NCBI GenBank assembly: GCA_963976055.1
Contig: CAXBJB010000005.1
Location: forward strand, 62,001-126,000
Length of the DNA: 64,000 nt
Direction of reading: 5' to 3'
DNA from: UBA1479 sp963976055
Lineage (GTDB): Bacteria > Pseudomonadota > Alphaproteobacteria > Rhodospirillales > Casp-alpha2
The translations under genes and the position numbers were made by a program. Shown here in pieces: positions 25,039 through 33,639 of this stretch. The notes below the pieces were generated by a model, which worked only from the letters and a program-made list of their open reading frames with translations, searched no databases and had not been told where the DNA came from. Position 1 is the first letter of the stretch. Every line of letters starts with the position of its first letter.

Positions 25039-26214
25039 CTAGAATTCCAGACGGCCCCCATGGGCGTCCAGGAACAATGCGGCGTACTGGTCCTTGGTGA
25101 ACGGGATCGGATTGCCGCCCGCCGTCGGATCCTCGACCGCCATGGCGCCGATCCTGTCGGCGGCGTCGCCGGGAATGTTCATCTCGGCGAGCGTGTGCGG
25201 GATGCCGACCTCCGTGCGCAGGTCCAAAATCCACTGGATCACCCCGGCGGGCGAATAGTCGGCGAGGTCGAGGGCGCGGGCGAGGTCCGTCAGGTCCTTC
25301 GCCACCGCCCCCTTATTGGCGTTGACCACATAAGGCATGAGCACGGCGTTCAAGAGCCCGTGGTGAGCATCGTAGAGGGCGCCCAGCGGATGGGCCAGCG
25401 CGTGAATGCCGCCGAGGCCGCGCTGAAACGCCGTCGCCCCGGCCATGGCCGCCGCCATCATGTGGGAGCGGGCCTCGATGTTCTTGCCGTCCCTGACCGC
25501 CGTGGGCAGCCAGTCCTTGACCAGGCGCATGCCCTCCAACGCCACCCCTTTCGCGAACGGGTGATAGAACGGCGCCAGATAGGCCTCCAGGTTGTGCGAC
25601 AGGGCGTCCATGCCCACCGCCGCCGTGACGTGCGCGGGCAGGCCCACCGTCAGGGCCGGGTCGGCGATGGTGACGCTCGGCATCATCTTGGGGTGGAAGA
25701 TGACCTTCTTCACATGGCGGGCGCTGTCCGTGATGACCGAGGCGCGGCCGACGTCCGATCCCGTGCCCGAGGTCGTCGCGACGCAGACGTTGGGCGCGAT
25801 CCCGGCCGGGTCGGCGCGGGTCCAGTTGTCGCCCACGTCCTCGAAATCCCACAGGGGCCGGGTCTGCCCGGCCTGGAAGGCGATGGCCTTACCCGCGTCC
25901 AAGGCACTGCCGCCGCCGAAGGCGATGACCCCGTCGTGGCCGCCCGCCTTGAACGCGGCGACCCCGGCCTCGACGTTTTCCAGGGTCGGGTTGCCCTTGA
26001 TGGCGGAGAACACGGTGACCGCAAGCCCCGCCCCCTCGACCGCCCGAACGGCGTCCGCCACCATCGGCAGGGCGGCCAGACCCGGGTCGGTGACCAGCAG
26101 GGGATTGGTCATGCCCGCCTGTTTGCAGGCCTCGCCCAGTTCACCCAGGCGCCCCGCGCCGAAGCGGATGGACGTGGGATAATTCCAGTTTCCTTTGAGC
26201 GGCATGTTCGTCAT
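25039..26214 (-). CDS. Iron-containing alcohol dehydrogenase
   Basis: A 391-residue group III alcohol dehydrogenase. Visible features are the NAD-binding GGGSALDAGKAIAF near residue 100, TTSGTGSDVGRASVI near 140, and metal ligands in GMDALSHNLEAYLAPFYHPF (Asp/His) and GIHALAHPLGALYDAHHG (two His motifs). It oxidises or reduces an alcohol/aldehyde pair of unknown identity. It begins 5 bases after the aldehyde dehydrogenase gene ends, so the two are almost certainly co-translated and may act in sequence. Confidence 0.9.
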   Translation of the reverse strand: MTNMPLKGNWNYPTSIRFGAGRLGELGEACKQAGMTNPLLVTDPGLAALPMVADAVRAVEGAGLAVTVFSAIKGNPTLENVEAGVAAFKAGGHDGVIAFGGGSALDAGKAIAFQAGQTRPLWDFEDVGDNWTRADPAGIAPNVCVATTSGTGSDVGRASVITDSARHVKKVIFHPKMMPSVTIADPALTVGLPAHVTAAVGMDALSHNLEAYLAPFYHPFAKGVALEGMRLVKDWLPTAVRDGKNIEARSHMMAAAMAGATAFQRGLGGIHALAHPLGALYDAHHGLLNAVLMPYVVNANKGAVAKDLTDLARALDLADYSPAGVIQWILDLRTEVGIPHTLAEMNIPGDAADRIGAMAVEDPTAGGNPIPFTKDQYAALFLDAHGGRLEF

Positions 26215-26219
26215 GGCTG

Positions 26220-27611
26220 TCAGACCTGTGTGCGAAGGTGAAAGGACATGGGCCGGGTCAGGTGATCGTAGCCGAGCGGCGACAGGGTGCAGCCCCGCCC
26301 CGAATTCTTGACCCCGGTCCAGGCCAGGGCCGGGTCCAGGTAATCGGCCCGGTTCATGAACAGGGTCCCGGTTTCGATGCGGTTGCCGAGCGCCAGGGCG
26401 GCCTCCATGTCCGCCGTCCAGATGCTGGCGGTCAGGCCGAAGTCGCTGTCGTTCATCAGGGCCACGGCCTCGTCGTCGGATTTGACTTTCATCACGCCGA
26501 CCACGGGGCCGAAGGATTCCTCCGTCATCACGCGCATGGAATGGTCGACGCCGGTCAGCACCTGCGGCGCCATATAGGCGCTGCCGACGGCATCGCGGGG
26601 GAACGCCTTGGGATCGATCAGCGCCTGTGCGCCCGCCGCGACCGCTTCCGCGATCTGGCCGCGCACGAAGTCCGCCGCCCGGGGCCGCACCATGGGGCCA
26701 AGCGTCGTGGCGGGATCGAGCGGATCGCCCAGGACGTATTGCTTGGCGAGATCGACCATGCCCTGGACGAAATCGTCATAGACGTCGGCATGGACATAGA
26801 CCCGCTCGATCCCGCAGCAGCTTTGCCCGGAATTGAAGAACGCCCCGTCGGTCACGTTCTCGATGGCATGGGCAAGGTTCGCGTCGGCGCGGACATAGGC
26901 CGGATCCTTACCGCCCAGCTCCAACCCCAATCCGATGAAGCGGCCCGCCGCCGCCTGCTCCATGGCCGCCCCGCCGGGGACCGATCCCGTGAAGGCGACG
27001 AAGTTGATTTCGGGGGATGCCACCACGCGGGCGGTCTGGTCATGGGTCAGGTGCAGGACCTGGAACAGGCCCTCGGGCGCCCCCGCCGCCTGGAACGCGC
27101 GGGCGATGCGCTCGCCGCACAAGGGTGTTTGCGTCGCGTGTTTCAGGATCACCGCGTTGCCGGCCATGATCGCCGGCACGATGGCGTTGACCGCCGTGAG
27201 ATACGGATAATTCCAGGGGGCAACGACCAGGACCACGCCCAAGGGCATGCGCCGGATGAAGCGGGTGAAGCCCGGCTTGTCCGGGGCGGGCCGGTCGGCG
27301 AGCGCGTCCCCGGCAATGGCGATCATGTGCCGGGCCCGTTCCTCGAACCCCTTCACCTCGCCCGCGCCGTAGCGCGCGGGGCGGCCCATCTGGCGGGCCA
27401 GTTCCTCGGCGACGGCCTCGGGCTCCTTGATGAAGGCATCGACCATGGCGGTGCACAGCGCCGCCCGCTCGGTGACCGGGACGTCGCGCCAAGCCGCCTG
27501 ACAGGCCTGTGCCCGGTCGAGGGTCGCCTGAATATGGGCGTCGCCAGCCGCCGGGCGTTCGGCGTAGACCGAGCCGTCGACGGGGGAAATGCATTTAAGG
27601 GTTTCGGTCAT
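26220..27611 (-). CDS. NAD(P)-dependent aldehyde dehydrogenase
   Basis: A 463-residue ALDH. The NAD-binding motif APWNYPYLTAVNAIVPA, catalytic glutamate in LELGGKDPAYV and nucleophile Cys in NSGQSCCGIER (near residue 270) are intact. It is closer to the succinate-semialdehyde dehydrogenase type than to phnY and is therefore not a duplicate of it. It is the third gene of the operon. The substrate is not readable; a semialdehyde or small amino-aldehyde is likely, either made by the adjacent alcohol dehydrogenase or gamma-glutamylated by the ligase. Confidence 0.9.
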   Translation of the reverse strand: MTETLKCISPVDGSVYAERPAAGDAHIQATLDRAQACQAAWRDVPVTERAALCTAMVDAFIKEPEAVAEELARQMGRPARYGAGEVKGFEERARHMIAIAGDALADRPAPDKPGFTRFIRRMPLGVVLVVAPWNYPYLTAVNAIVPAIMAGNAVILKHATQTPLCGERIARAFQAAGAPEGLFQVLHLTHDQTARVVASPEINFVAFTGSVPGGAAMEQAAAGRFIGLGLELGGKDPAYVRADANLAHAIENVTDGAFFNSGQSCCGIERVYVHADVYDDFVQGMVDLAKQYVLGDPLDPATTLGPMVRPRAADFVRGQIAEAVAAGAQALIDPKAFPRDAVGSAYMAPQVLTGVDHSMRVMTEESFGPVVGVMKVKSDDEAVALMNDSDFGLTASIWTADMEAALALGNRIETGTLFMNRADYLDPALAWTGVKNSGRGCTLSPLGYDHLTRPMSFHLRTQV

Positions 27612-27681
27612 GGAGCACTCGGTCAGTAAGCGGGGAAGAGGCGGACGTTAGCCCGCCGCCCCGACCCGCGCCAGGGGGATT

Positions 27682-28698
27682 CTAGCCCTCGAACCGCACG
27701 CCCTTCGTCTGGGCGCGCAGGCGCGGGTCGGGGGACTTCACGGTCACCGGGCGGCCTTCCAGCACCTCGCGGCAGCGCGCCAGGGTTTCCCGCTCCAGTC
27801 GGTCCATGGCCTCATGGGTAAAGAAGGTCAGATGCGGCAGCAGGATCACGTTGTCCATTCCGAACAGGGGGCTTAGCGGATGACCTTCGAGGGTCAGCGG
27901 CTCCCGGCTGTAGACGTCGAGCCCGGCCCCCGCGATGCGGCCTTCCAGCAGGGCGCGGACCAGGGCGGCCTCGTCGATGACCGCACCGCGTGCCACGTTC
28001 AGGATGATCGCCGTCGGCTTCATGGCCGCCAGTTCCCGGGCCCCGATCAGCCCCCGCGTTTCGTCGTTGAGAACCGAATGGACGGACACCACGTCGGCCC
28101 GCGCCATCAGGTCCATCAGGTCGGCCACGGGCTCGATCCCGACCCGCATCAATTCGGCGGGCGGGGTGTGGGGGCTGTAGGCGATGACACGGGCGCCGAA
28201 CCCCGCCCCCGCCATCTGCGCGAAGGCGCGGCCGATGCGCCCGGCCCCGACGATGCCCACGGTCTTGCCCGCAATATCGCTGGCCAGCCACTTTTCCTCG
28301 GGCCAGGCCCAGCCGTCGGCATGCATGGCGCGGTCCAGCGGGATCAGTTTCTTGGCCAGGGCCAGCATCAGGGTAAACGCCCCCTCGGCCACCGTGCGCT
28401 CCGCGTATTCTGGGATGTTGACCACGGGGATGCCCCGCGCCCGCGCGGCGGTCACGTCGATGGCGTCGATGCCCACACCATACTTGACGATGCCCTTCAG
28501 CCTGGGTGCCGCCGCGATCACCCGTTCGGTGATCGGCGTGTAGCACATGAGGATCAGGTCCGCGTCGGCGACGGCGTCGAGCAACACGTTCTCGCCCGCC
28601 CCGTCGGGCACCAGGACCAGATCGACGCCCATGCCGCGGAGGCCGGCGTCGATCACCGGGCATTGCAGTTCGCGGTCCGTGCGGACGACCTTGACCAT
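27682..28698 (-). CDS. D-2-hydroxyacid dehydrogenase (NAD-binding, SerA/GhrB type)
   Basis: A 338-residue member. The Rossmann motif is VGIVGAGRIGRAFAQMA near residue 148. The catalytic triad appears as Arg in NVARGAVIDEAAL, Glu in DVYSREPL and His in LLPHLTFFTHEAM. Relatives reduce glyoxylate, hydroxypyruvate or other 2-oxoacids. The ATG at 28698 follows GGAAAGGG. It lies 32 bases after the PbfA-like gene. A 2-oxoacid produced by transamination, or a hydroxylated phosphonic acid, are candidate substrates, both inferred. Confidence 0.9.
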   Translation of the reverse strand: MVKVVRTDRELQCPVIDAGLRGMGVDLVLVPDGAGENVLLDAVADADLILMCYTPITERVIAAAPRLKGIVKYGVGIDAIDVTAARARGIPVVNIPEYAERTVAEGAFTLMLALAKKLIPLDRAMHADGWAWPEEKWLASDIAGKTVGIVGAGRIGRAFAQMAGAGFGARVIAYSPHTPPAELMRVGIEPVADLMDLMARADVVSVHSVLNDETRGLIGARELAAMKPTAIILNVARGAVIDEAALVRALLEGRIAGAGLDVYSREPLTLEGHPLSPLFGMDNVILLPHLTFFTHEAMDRLERETLARCREVLEGRPVTVKSPDPRLRAQTKGVRFEG

Positions 28699-28730
28699 GG
28701 CGGCGGTTTCCCTTTCCGGGTTGTTGTCGT

Positions 28731-30134
28731 TCAGGCCAGTCCCGCGGCGCGGGCGGCATCAGCGATCGCGGCTTTCAGCACGTCGAGGGCCAGGTCCATC
28801 TGGTCCCGCGTCACCACCAGCGGCGGCGTCAGGGTCAGCGTGTTGCCCATGGAGATCTTGAACGACAGGCCGCCGTCGAGGCAACGGTAGAGCACGTCCT
28901 CGGCCAGGGCCACCGCCGGCTCCTTGCCCGCGCGGTCCATGACCAGTTCGACCCCCATCAGGAACCCCCGCCCACGCACGTCGCCGACGACGTCGAGCCG
29001 GCCCTTCATGTCGTGAAGGCGGTCCAGGGCATATGCCCCCAGGGTGGCCGCGTTCTCGACCAGGTTTTCGTCCTCGATGATTTCAATCGTGGTCAGCCCG
29101 GCCCGCGTGGTCACCGGATTCTTTTCATGGGTGTAATGGCCGAAGGCGTAATCGCCGGCCACGTCCAGGCCCGGCCGCGCGATCACGGCGGCGATCGGCA
29201 GGATGCCGCCGCCCAGCCCCTTGCCCATGACCAGGATATCCGGCACCACGCCGTCATGGTCGCAGGCGAACATGCGCCCGGTCTTGCCCAGGCCCGTCGG
29301 GATTTCGTCGAAAATCAGCAAGGCACCCATGTCGTCGCAGGCCTGCCTGACGGCGGCCCAGAACCCCGGCGGCGGCACATAGGGCACGGCGCGGGCCGGC
29401 TCGGCGATCACGGCGGCGACGTCGCCCTCTTTCTCCAGCACGTAGCGCACCATGTTGGCGCAGGTCATCCGGCACAGGTCCAGGTTCGGCTGACCGTCCG
29501 TTTCCGGATAGCCATAGGGGCAGCGGTAGCAGGCGAAGGGGGCGACGTGCTCGGTCCCCGCCAGCAGCGGACCGACGAGGTTGGAGCGGAATAGTTGTTC
29601 CCCGCCCACGGACGACGCCCCGAACCCCGCACCGTGAAAGGCATCCCAGAACGACACGGTCTTGAACCGCCCGGTCGCGGCGCGGGCCAGCTTCAACGCG
29701 ACCTCGACCGCGTCGGAGCCGCCCGTGGTGAACAGCACCTTGGACAAGTCGCCCGGCGCGATGTCGGCCAGCTTGCGGGCCAAGGCCGTCGCCGGCGCAC
29801 AGGCAAAGCGCCGGGGGGCGAAGGGCAGCGCGTCCATCTGCTCGGCGATGGCCTTCTTCAGGCGCGGATGGCCGTAGCCGATGTGGTGCACGTTGTTGCC
29901 GTGGAAATCGAGATAGCGGCGGCCCTCGGCATCTTCGATCCAGGGGCCTTCCGCCTTGACGATGACCGACAGGCAGGGCGTGGACACGGACTGATGCAGG
30001 AACAATTCCGCATCCTCGGCCAGGGCCGCCCGCGACGCATCGCCCAGGGCCCCCGCCGCCCAGTCGCGGCGCCGGGGCGAAGCATTGCTTTCGCCCTCGG
30101 ACAAGGCCGGCGGCGCGGGGGTTTCAAAGGGCAT
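28731..30134 (-). CDS. pbfA: Class III PLP enzyme, probable (R)-1-hydroxy-2-aminoethylphosphonate ammonia-lyase
   Basis: A 467-residue fold-type I PLP enzyme of the class III aminotransferase family. Motifs are YLDFHGNNVHHIGYGHP near residue 75, TGGSDAVEVALK (PLP phosphate), LIFDEIPTGLGKTG (cofactor Asp) and the Schiff-base lysine in VMGKGLGGG near 300. PbfA enzymes of this family, usually labelled aspartate aminotransferase family protein, recur in phosphonate clusters and convert (R)-1-hydroxy-AEP to phosphonoacetaldehyde. The assignment rests on motif resemblance, operator site C and nearby phn genes. The start 30134 is chosen because site C puts transcription near 30163, downstream of the longer frame's ATG at 30179. 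A phospho-lyase or ordinary transaminase is the alternative. Confidence 0.7.
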   Translation of the reverse strand: MPFETPAPPALSEGESNASPRRRDWAAGALGDASRAALAEDAELFLHQSVSTPCLSVIVKAEGPWIEDAEGRRYLDFHGNNVHHIGYGHPRLKKAIAEQMDALPFAPRRFACAPATALARKLADIAPGDLSKVLFTTGGSDAVEVALKLARAATGRFKTVSFWDAFHGAGFGASSVGGEQLFRSNLVGPLLAGTEHVAPFACYRCPYGYPETDGQPNLDLCRMTCANMVRYVLEKEGDVAAVIAEPARAVPYVPPPGFWAAVRQACDDMGALLIFDEIPTGLGKTGRMFACDHDGVVPDILVMGKGLGGGILPIAAVIARPGLDVAGDYAFGHYTHEKNPVTTRAGLTTIEIIEDENLVENAATLGAYALDRLHDMKGRLDVVGDVRGRGFLMGVELVMDRAGKEPAVALAEDVLYRCLDGGLSFKISMGNTLTLTPPLVVTRDQMDLALDVLKAAIADAARAAGLA

Positions 30135-30169
30135 GGGGCGGCGCCTTGGTCTGAGATTTCGGTGGCGGA

Positions 30170-30224
30170 GTCTCGCCATCGGCCCAGCTATTCGTCAAAT
30201 CGCTAATGTCGATAGAATTTATCG
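30170..30224 (-). promoter_or_regulatory. LysR-type operator-promoter of the five-gene operon (site C)
   Basis: Dyad CGATAGAATTTATCG (30210-30224), 7 bases, GTCAAATCG (30194-30202). The minus strand continues TTGACG (30198-30193), 17 bases, CGAGAC (30175-30170). Spacing is identical to sites A, B and D although the gene lies ~9 kb from the regulator. Confidence 0.75.
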
Positions 30225-30270
30225 GCGGAGCCTATGGAGGCCGGTCCGACGAAATCTTTATCAGTCGGCC

Positions 30271-30301
30271 TTGACCTTCCAGTTACTGGAAGCCTTATGT
30301 A
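30271..30301 (+). promoter_or_regulatory. CueR/HmrR-type copper-responsive promoter
   Basis: TTGACC (30271-30276), a 19-base spacer containing the dyad CTTCCAG-TTA-CTGGAAG (30276-30292), and TATGTA (30296-30301). The over-long 19-bp spacing with a central dyad is the hallmark of MerR-family activation, and the sequence fits the CCTTCC/GGAAGG copper-regulator type. The cueR-like gene is encoded downstream. It drives the copper ATPase 58 bases away. Confidence 0.88.
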
Positions 30302-30358
30302 GAGGATCATGACACCGACGCCGGCTTTCGCCGACGCCGCAACCAAAGGGTTTCCGCC

Positions 30359-32755
30359 ATGTCCAACCATACCCACCCCACTCCCGACAAAGCGAAAAGC
30401 GGCGGTTCCTGCTGCGGCGGGGGCCATCACGGGCACGACCATGGCGCGGAGACCGCCAAGGACCCGGTCTGCGGCATGACCGTGACCTTGGGGCTCGGCA
30501 AGCCGACGTTCGAACATGCGGGCACGACCTATCATTTCTGTAACCCGGGCTGCCGCGCCAAGTTCGAGGCCGACCCGGGCCATTACCTGTCGGGCGCCCA
30601 CAAAAAGCAGGCCGAAGCCATGCCCGCCGGCACCAAGTACACCTGCCCCATGCATCCCGAAATCGTCACCGACAAACCCGGCGACTGCCCCATCTGCGGC
30701 ATGGCGCTGGAGCCCATGGGCGTGCCCACGGGCGACGAAGGCCCCAATCCCGAACTGGTCGATTTCACGCGGCGGTTTTGGGTCGGCGCGGTGCTGACCG
30801 TTCCGGTCCTGATCCTGACCATGGGCCCCATGCTGGGCCTGGGCATCCGCGAGGCCCTGGGCGAACGCACCGCGCAGTGGATCGAATTGGCCCTCGCCAC
30901 CCCGGTGATCCTGTGGTCGGGCTGGCCGTTCTTCCTGCGCGGCGTCAAATCGGTGCGCGCGGGAAACCTCAACATGTTCACCTTGATCGCCCTGGGTGTC
31001 AGCGCCGCCTATCTGTTCAGCATCGCCGCCGTGCTGGCCCCCGGCATCTTCCCCGACGGCTTCCGCGACGCGGGCGGGCACGTCGGCGTCTATTTCGAGG
31101 CCGGGGCGGTGATCGTCGTCCTGGTCCTGCTGGGCCAGTTGATGGAACTGGGCGCCCGCGACCGCACGGGGGCAGCGATCCGCGCCCTTTTGGACATGGC
31201 GGCGAAGACCGCCCGCGTCATCCGCGATGACGGCACGGAAGCGGAAATCCCCCTGGAGAACGTCAAGGCCGGCGACCGCCTGCGCGTGCGTCCGGGCGAC
31301 AAGGTGCCCGTGGACGGCGTGGTCCTGGAAGGGCGGTCGTCCGTCGATGAATCGATGATTTCCGGCGAACCCCTGCCGGTCGAAAAAACCGCGGGCGACG
31401 ATGTCACCGGCGCCACGATCAACGGCACCGGCAGCCTGATCATGGAGGCCAAGCGCGTGGGCGCGGACACGATGTTGAGCCGGATCGTCGAGATGGTCGC
31501 AAGCGCCCAGCGCTCCCGCGCGCCCATCCAGAAAGTCGCCGACAGCGTCGCCGGCATCTTCGTGCCGGCGGTGGTCGGCGTCGCGGTCATTGCCTTCATT
31601 GCCTGGTCGATCTGGGGCCCGCCCCCGGCCATGGCCCATGGGCTGCTGGCCGCCGTGGCGGTGCTGATCATCGCCTGCCCCTGCGCCCTTGGCCTCGCCA
31701 CGCCCATGTCGATCATGACGGCGACGGGCAGGGGGGCGCAGGCGGGCGTGCTGATCAAGAACGCGGAGGCTCTGGAGCGCTTCGCCAAGATCGACACCCT
31801 GATCGTCGACAAGACCGGCACCCTGACGGTCGGCAAGCCGAAGCTGGCCGCCGTGCTGCCGGAGCCAGGGCATGACGAGGCCGAGGTTCTGCGCCTCGCC
31901 GCCAGTTTGGAACGGGGGTCGGAGCATCCCTTGGCCGAGGCCATCGTCACGGGCGCCGAGGAACGCGGCCTTGAGCTTGCCAAGGCCGAGGATTTCGAGG
32001 CCGTCACGGGCAAGGGCGTTACGGGCGCCATCGGCGGTAAACGGGTGGCCCTCGGCAACGCCCGGCTGGCGGCGGACCTGGGCCTGGACGGCGACGCGTT
32101 GTCGGCCACGGCGGACGCCCGCCGCGACCAGGGCGAGACGGTGATGTTCGTGATTGTGGACAGCAAGATCGCCGGCCTGATCGCCGTCGCCGACCCGGTC
32201 AAGGACACCACGGCGGGCGCGATCAAGGCGCTGCACGCCCAGGGCTTTCGCATCGTCATGGCGACCGGCGACAATGAACGCACGGCCCGGGCCGTGGCCG
32301 CCAAGCTGGGCATCGACGAGATCCGCGCCGACGTCCTGCCCGAAGACAAGGCTCGCATCGTCAAGGACCTGCAAACCCAGGGCCGCAAGGTCGCCATGGC
32401 CGGAGACGGGGTCAACGACGCGCCCGCCCTGGCCCAGGCCGATGTCGGCATCGCCATGGGCTCGGGCGCCGACGTCGCCATCGAAAGTGCCGGGTTCACC
32501 CTGATCAAGGGCGACCTCAACGGCATCGTCCGCGCGCGGAAACTCGCCCGCGCGACCATGCGCAACATCAAGCAGAACCTGTTCTTCGCCCTGGTCTACA
32601 ACGCGCTCGGCGTGCCGGTGGCGGCGGGGGTTCTCTATCCCCTGTTCGGTATCCTTTTGTCGCCCATGATCGCGGCGGCGGCCATGAGCCTGAGTTCGGT
32701 TTCGGTCATCACCAACGCGCTGCGCCTGCGCCGCGCCGACATCGGGGAGGGCTGA
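30359..32755 (+). CDS. copA: Copper-translocating P1B-type ATPase
   Basis: Inner-membrane Cu(I) efflux pump, 798 residues. The N-terminus lacks the usual CxxC HMA domain. Instead it has a His/Cys-rich leader, a YHS metal-trafficking domain (DPVCGMTV, residues ~35-85) and a heavy-metal-binding domain (YTCPMHPEI...CPICGMALEP, ~97-122). The core is intact: CPC in IACPCALGLATP, phosphorylation site DKTGTLTVGKP, the HP motif SEHPLAEA and the hinge GDGVNDAPAL. The cueR-like gene starts 4 bases after it. The symbol is shared with the unrelated multicopper oxidase of this island; copA here means the ATPase. Confidence 0.95.
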   Translation: MSNHTHPTPDKAKSGGSCCGGGHHGHDHGAETAKDPVCGMTVTLGLGKPTFEHAGTTYHFCNPGCRAKFEADPGHYLSGAHKKQAEAMPAGTKYTCPMHPEIVTDKPGDCPICGMALEPMGVPTGDEGPNPELVDFTRRFWVGAVLTVPVLILTMGPMLGLGIREALGERTAQWIELALATPVILWSGWPFFLRGVKSVRAGNLNMFTLIALGVSAAYLFSIAAVLAPGIFPDGFRDAGGHVGVYFEAGAVIVVLVLLGQLMELGARDRTGAAIRALLDMAAKTARVIRDDGTEAEIPLENVKAGDRLRVRPGDKVPVDGVVLEGRSSVDESMISGEPLPVEKTAGDDVTGATINGTGSLIMEAKRVGADTMLSRIVEMVASAQRSRAPIQKVADSVAGIFVPAVVGVAVIAFIAWSIWGPPPAMAHGLLAAVAVLIIACPCALGLATPMSIMTATGRGAQAGVLIKNAEALERFAKIDTLIVDKTGTLTVGKPKLAAVLPEPGHDEAEVLRLAASLERGSEHPLAEAIVTGAEERGLELAKAEDFEAVTGKGVTGAIGGKRVALGNARLAADLGLDGDALSATADARRDQGETVMFVIVDSKIAGLIAVADPVKDTTAGAIKALHAQGFRIVMATGDNERTARAVAAKLGIDEIRADVLPEDKARIVKDLQTQGRKVAMAGDGVNDAPALAQADVGIAMGSGADVAIESAGFTLIKGDLNGIVRARKLARATMRNIKQNLFFALVYNALGVPVAAGVLYPLFGILLSPMIAAAAMSLSSVSVITNALRLRRADIGEG

Positions 32756-32759
32756 GCCC

Positions 32760-33152
32760 ATGAACATCGGCGAAGCGGCCAAACGGTCGGGTCTGCCGGC
32801 CAAGACCATCCGCTATTACGAGGAAATCTCCCTGGTCGTGCCGGGGCGCAGCGACAACGGCTACCGCGCCTATTCCCCGACCGACGTACACAAGCTGCAG
32901 TTCGTGCAGCGGGCGCGGGGTCTCGGCTTTTCGGTGGAGGATTGCCGCGCCCTGCTGTCGCTGTACGAGGACGACCACCGCGCCAGCGCCGACGTGAAGG
33001 CAATCGCCGAAGAGCATCTTTCCGAGATCGAAGCCAAGATCGCGGAACTCAAGGCCCTGCACAAGACGCTGAAGCACTTGGTCGACACCTGTCACGGCGA
33101 CGGCCGCCCGCACTGCCCCATCATCGACGACCTGGCGGGACCGGACCATTGA
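32760..33152 (+). CDS. cueR: MerR-family copper efflux regulator (CueR/HmrR)
   Basis: A 130-residue dimeric activator. The N-terminal HTH is MNIGEAAKRSGLPAKTIRYYEE, whose TIRYYE is family-typical, followed by a long dimerisation helix. The C-terminal metal loop CHGDGRPHC keeps the Cys-x7-Cys spacing of the monovalent-copper sensors, followed by PII as in CueR. This loop separates it from zinc or mercury members. It probably acts on the 19-bp-spacer promoter at 30271. Confidence 0.93.
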   Translation: MNIGEAAKRSGLPAKTIRYYEEISLVVPGRSDNGYRAYSPTDVHKLQFVQRARGLGFSVEDCRALLSLYEDDHRASADVKAIAEEHLSEIEAKIAELKALHKTLKHLVDTCHGDGRPHCPIIDDLAGPDH

Positions 33153-33625
33153 CGGCGACGCGCGGCAAAACCCGGTGGGCGGTCGCCGTCCTGGGTGCGG
33201 TGGCGCTCGGGGGTGCTGCCTGGTTATGGCTGACCCCGGGCGGCGGCACGGCGGTCGTGCTGCGCCCAGGCGACGCGGCGGTCGTCGCCGTCGGCAAGAC
33301 GATCTACGGAAAACACTGCGCAAGCTGCCACGGCGTCAATCTGCAAGGGCAGGAAAACTGGCGCGAGCGCCTGCCCTCCGGCCGCCTGCCCGCCCCGCCC
33401 CATGACCGCACGGGCCATACCTGGCACCATCCGGACGCGCAGTTGTTCGACCTGACCAAACGGGGGCCGGCGGCGGTGGTCGGCGGGAGCTATCAAAGCG
33501 ACATGTCCGGCTATGCCGGCATCCTCAGCGACGCCGAGATCGTCGCCGTTCTGTCTTACATCAAGAGCACTTGGCCGCCCACCGTCCGCCAACGTCACGA
33601 CGAAATCAACCTTCGCACCAAATAG
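33149..33625 (+). CDS. Membrane-anchored c-type cytochrome
   Basis: A 158-residue protein if the TTG at 33149, overlapping the cueR stop (TTGA), is used. It has an N-terminal signal anchor (WAVAVLGAVALGGAAWLW) and one haem site CASCHG near residue 57. The axial Met is probably in SDMSGYAGILSD. The C-terminal SDAEIVAVLSYIKSTWP is typical of class I cytochromes. Cytochromes of this type occur in copper islands, perhaps helping oxidise Cu(I), but the role is not known. No ATG exists before the signal anchor; a GTG within the anchor is the only other option. Confidence 0.85.
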   Translation: MTATRGKTRWAVAVLGAVALGGAAWLWLTPGGGTAVVLRPGDAAVVAVGKTIYGKHCASCHGVNLQGQENWRERLPSGRLPAPPHDRTGHTWHHPDAQLFDLTKRGPAAVVGGSYQSDMSGYAGILSDAEIVAVLSYIKSTWPPTVRQRHDEINLRTK

Positions 33626-33639
33626 AGGAGCATCAGAAA

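Noticed and set aside
25039..27611. Classifying the second aldehyde dehydrogenase as another phnY
   Set aside because: Its active-site context and N-terminus differ from the phnY at 10244, and it is paired with an iron alcohol dehydrogenase.
30135..30179. Longer N-terminus of the PbfA-like gene starting at 30179
   Set aside because: The extra 15 residues are Arg-rich, and operator site C would place the transcript start near 30163, downstream of that ATG.
30203..32809. 868-codon frame antisense to the copper ATPase
   Set aside because: The product is compositionally biased and shows no domain, while the opposite strand encodes a complete P1B ATPase.
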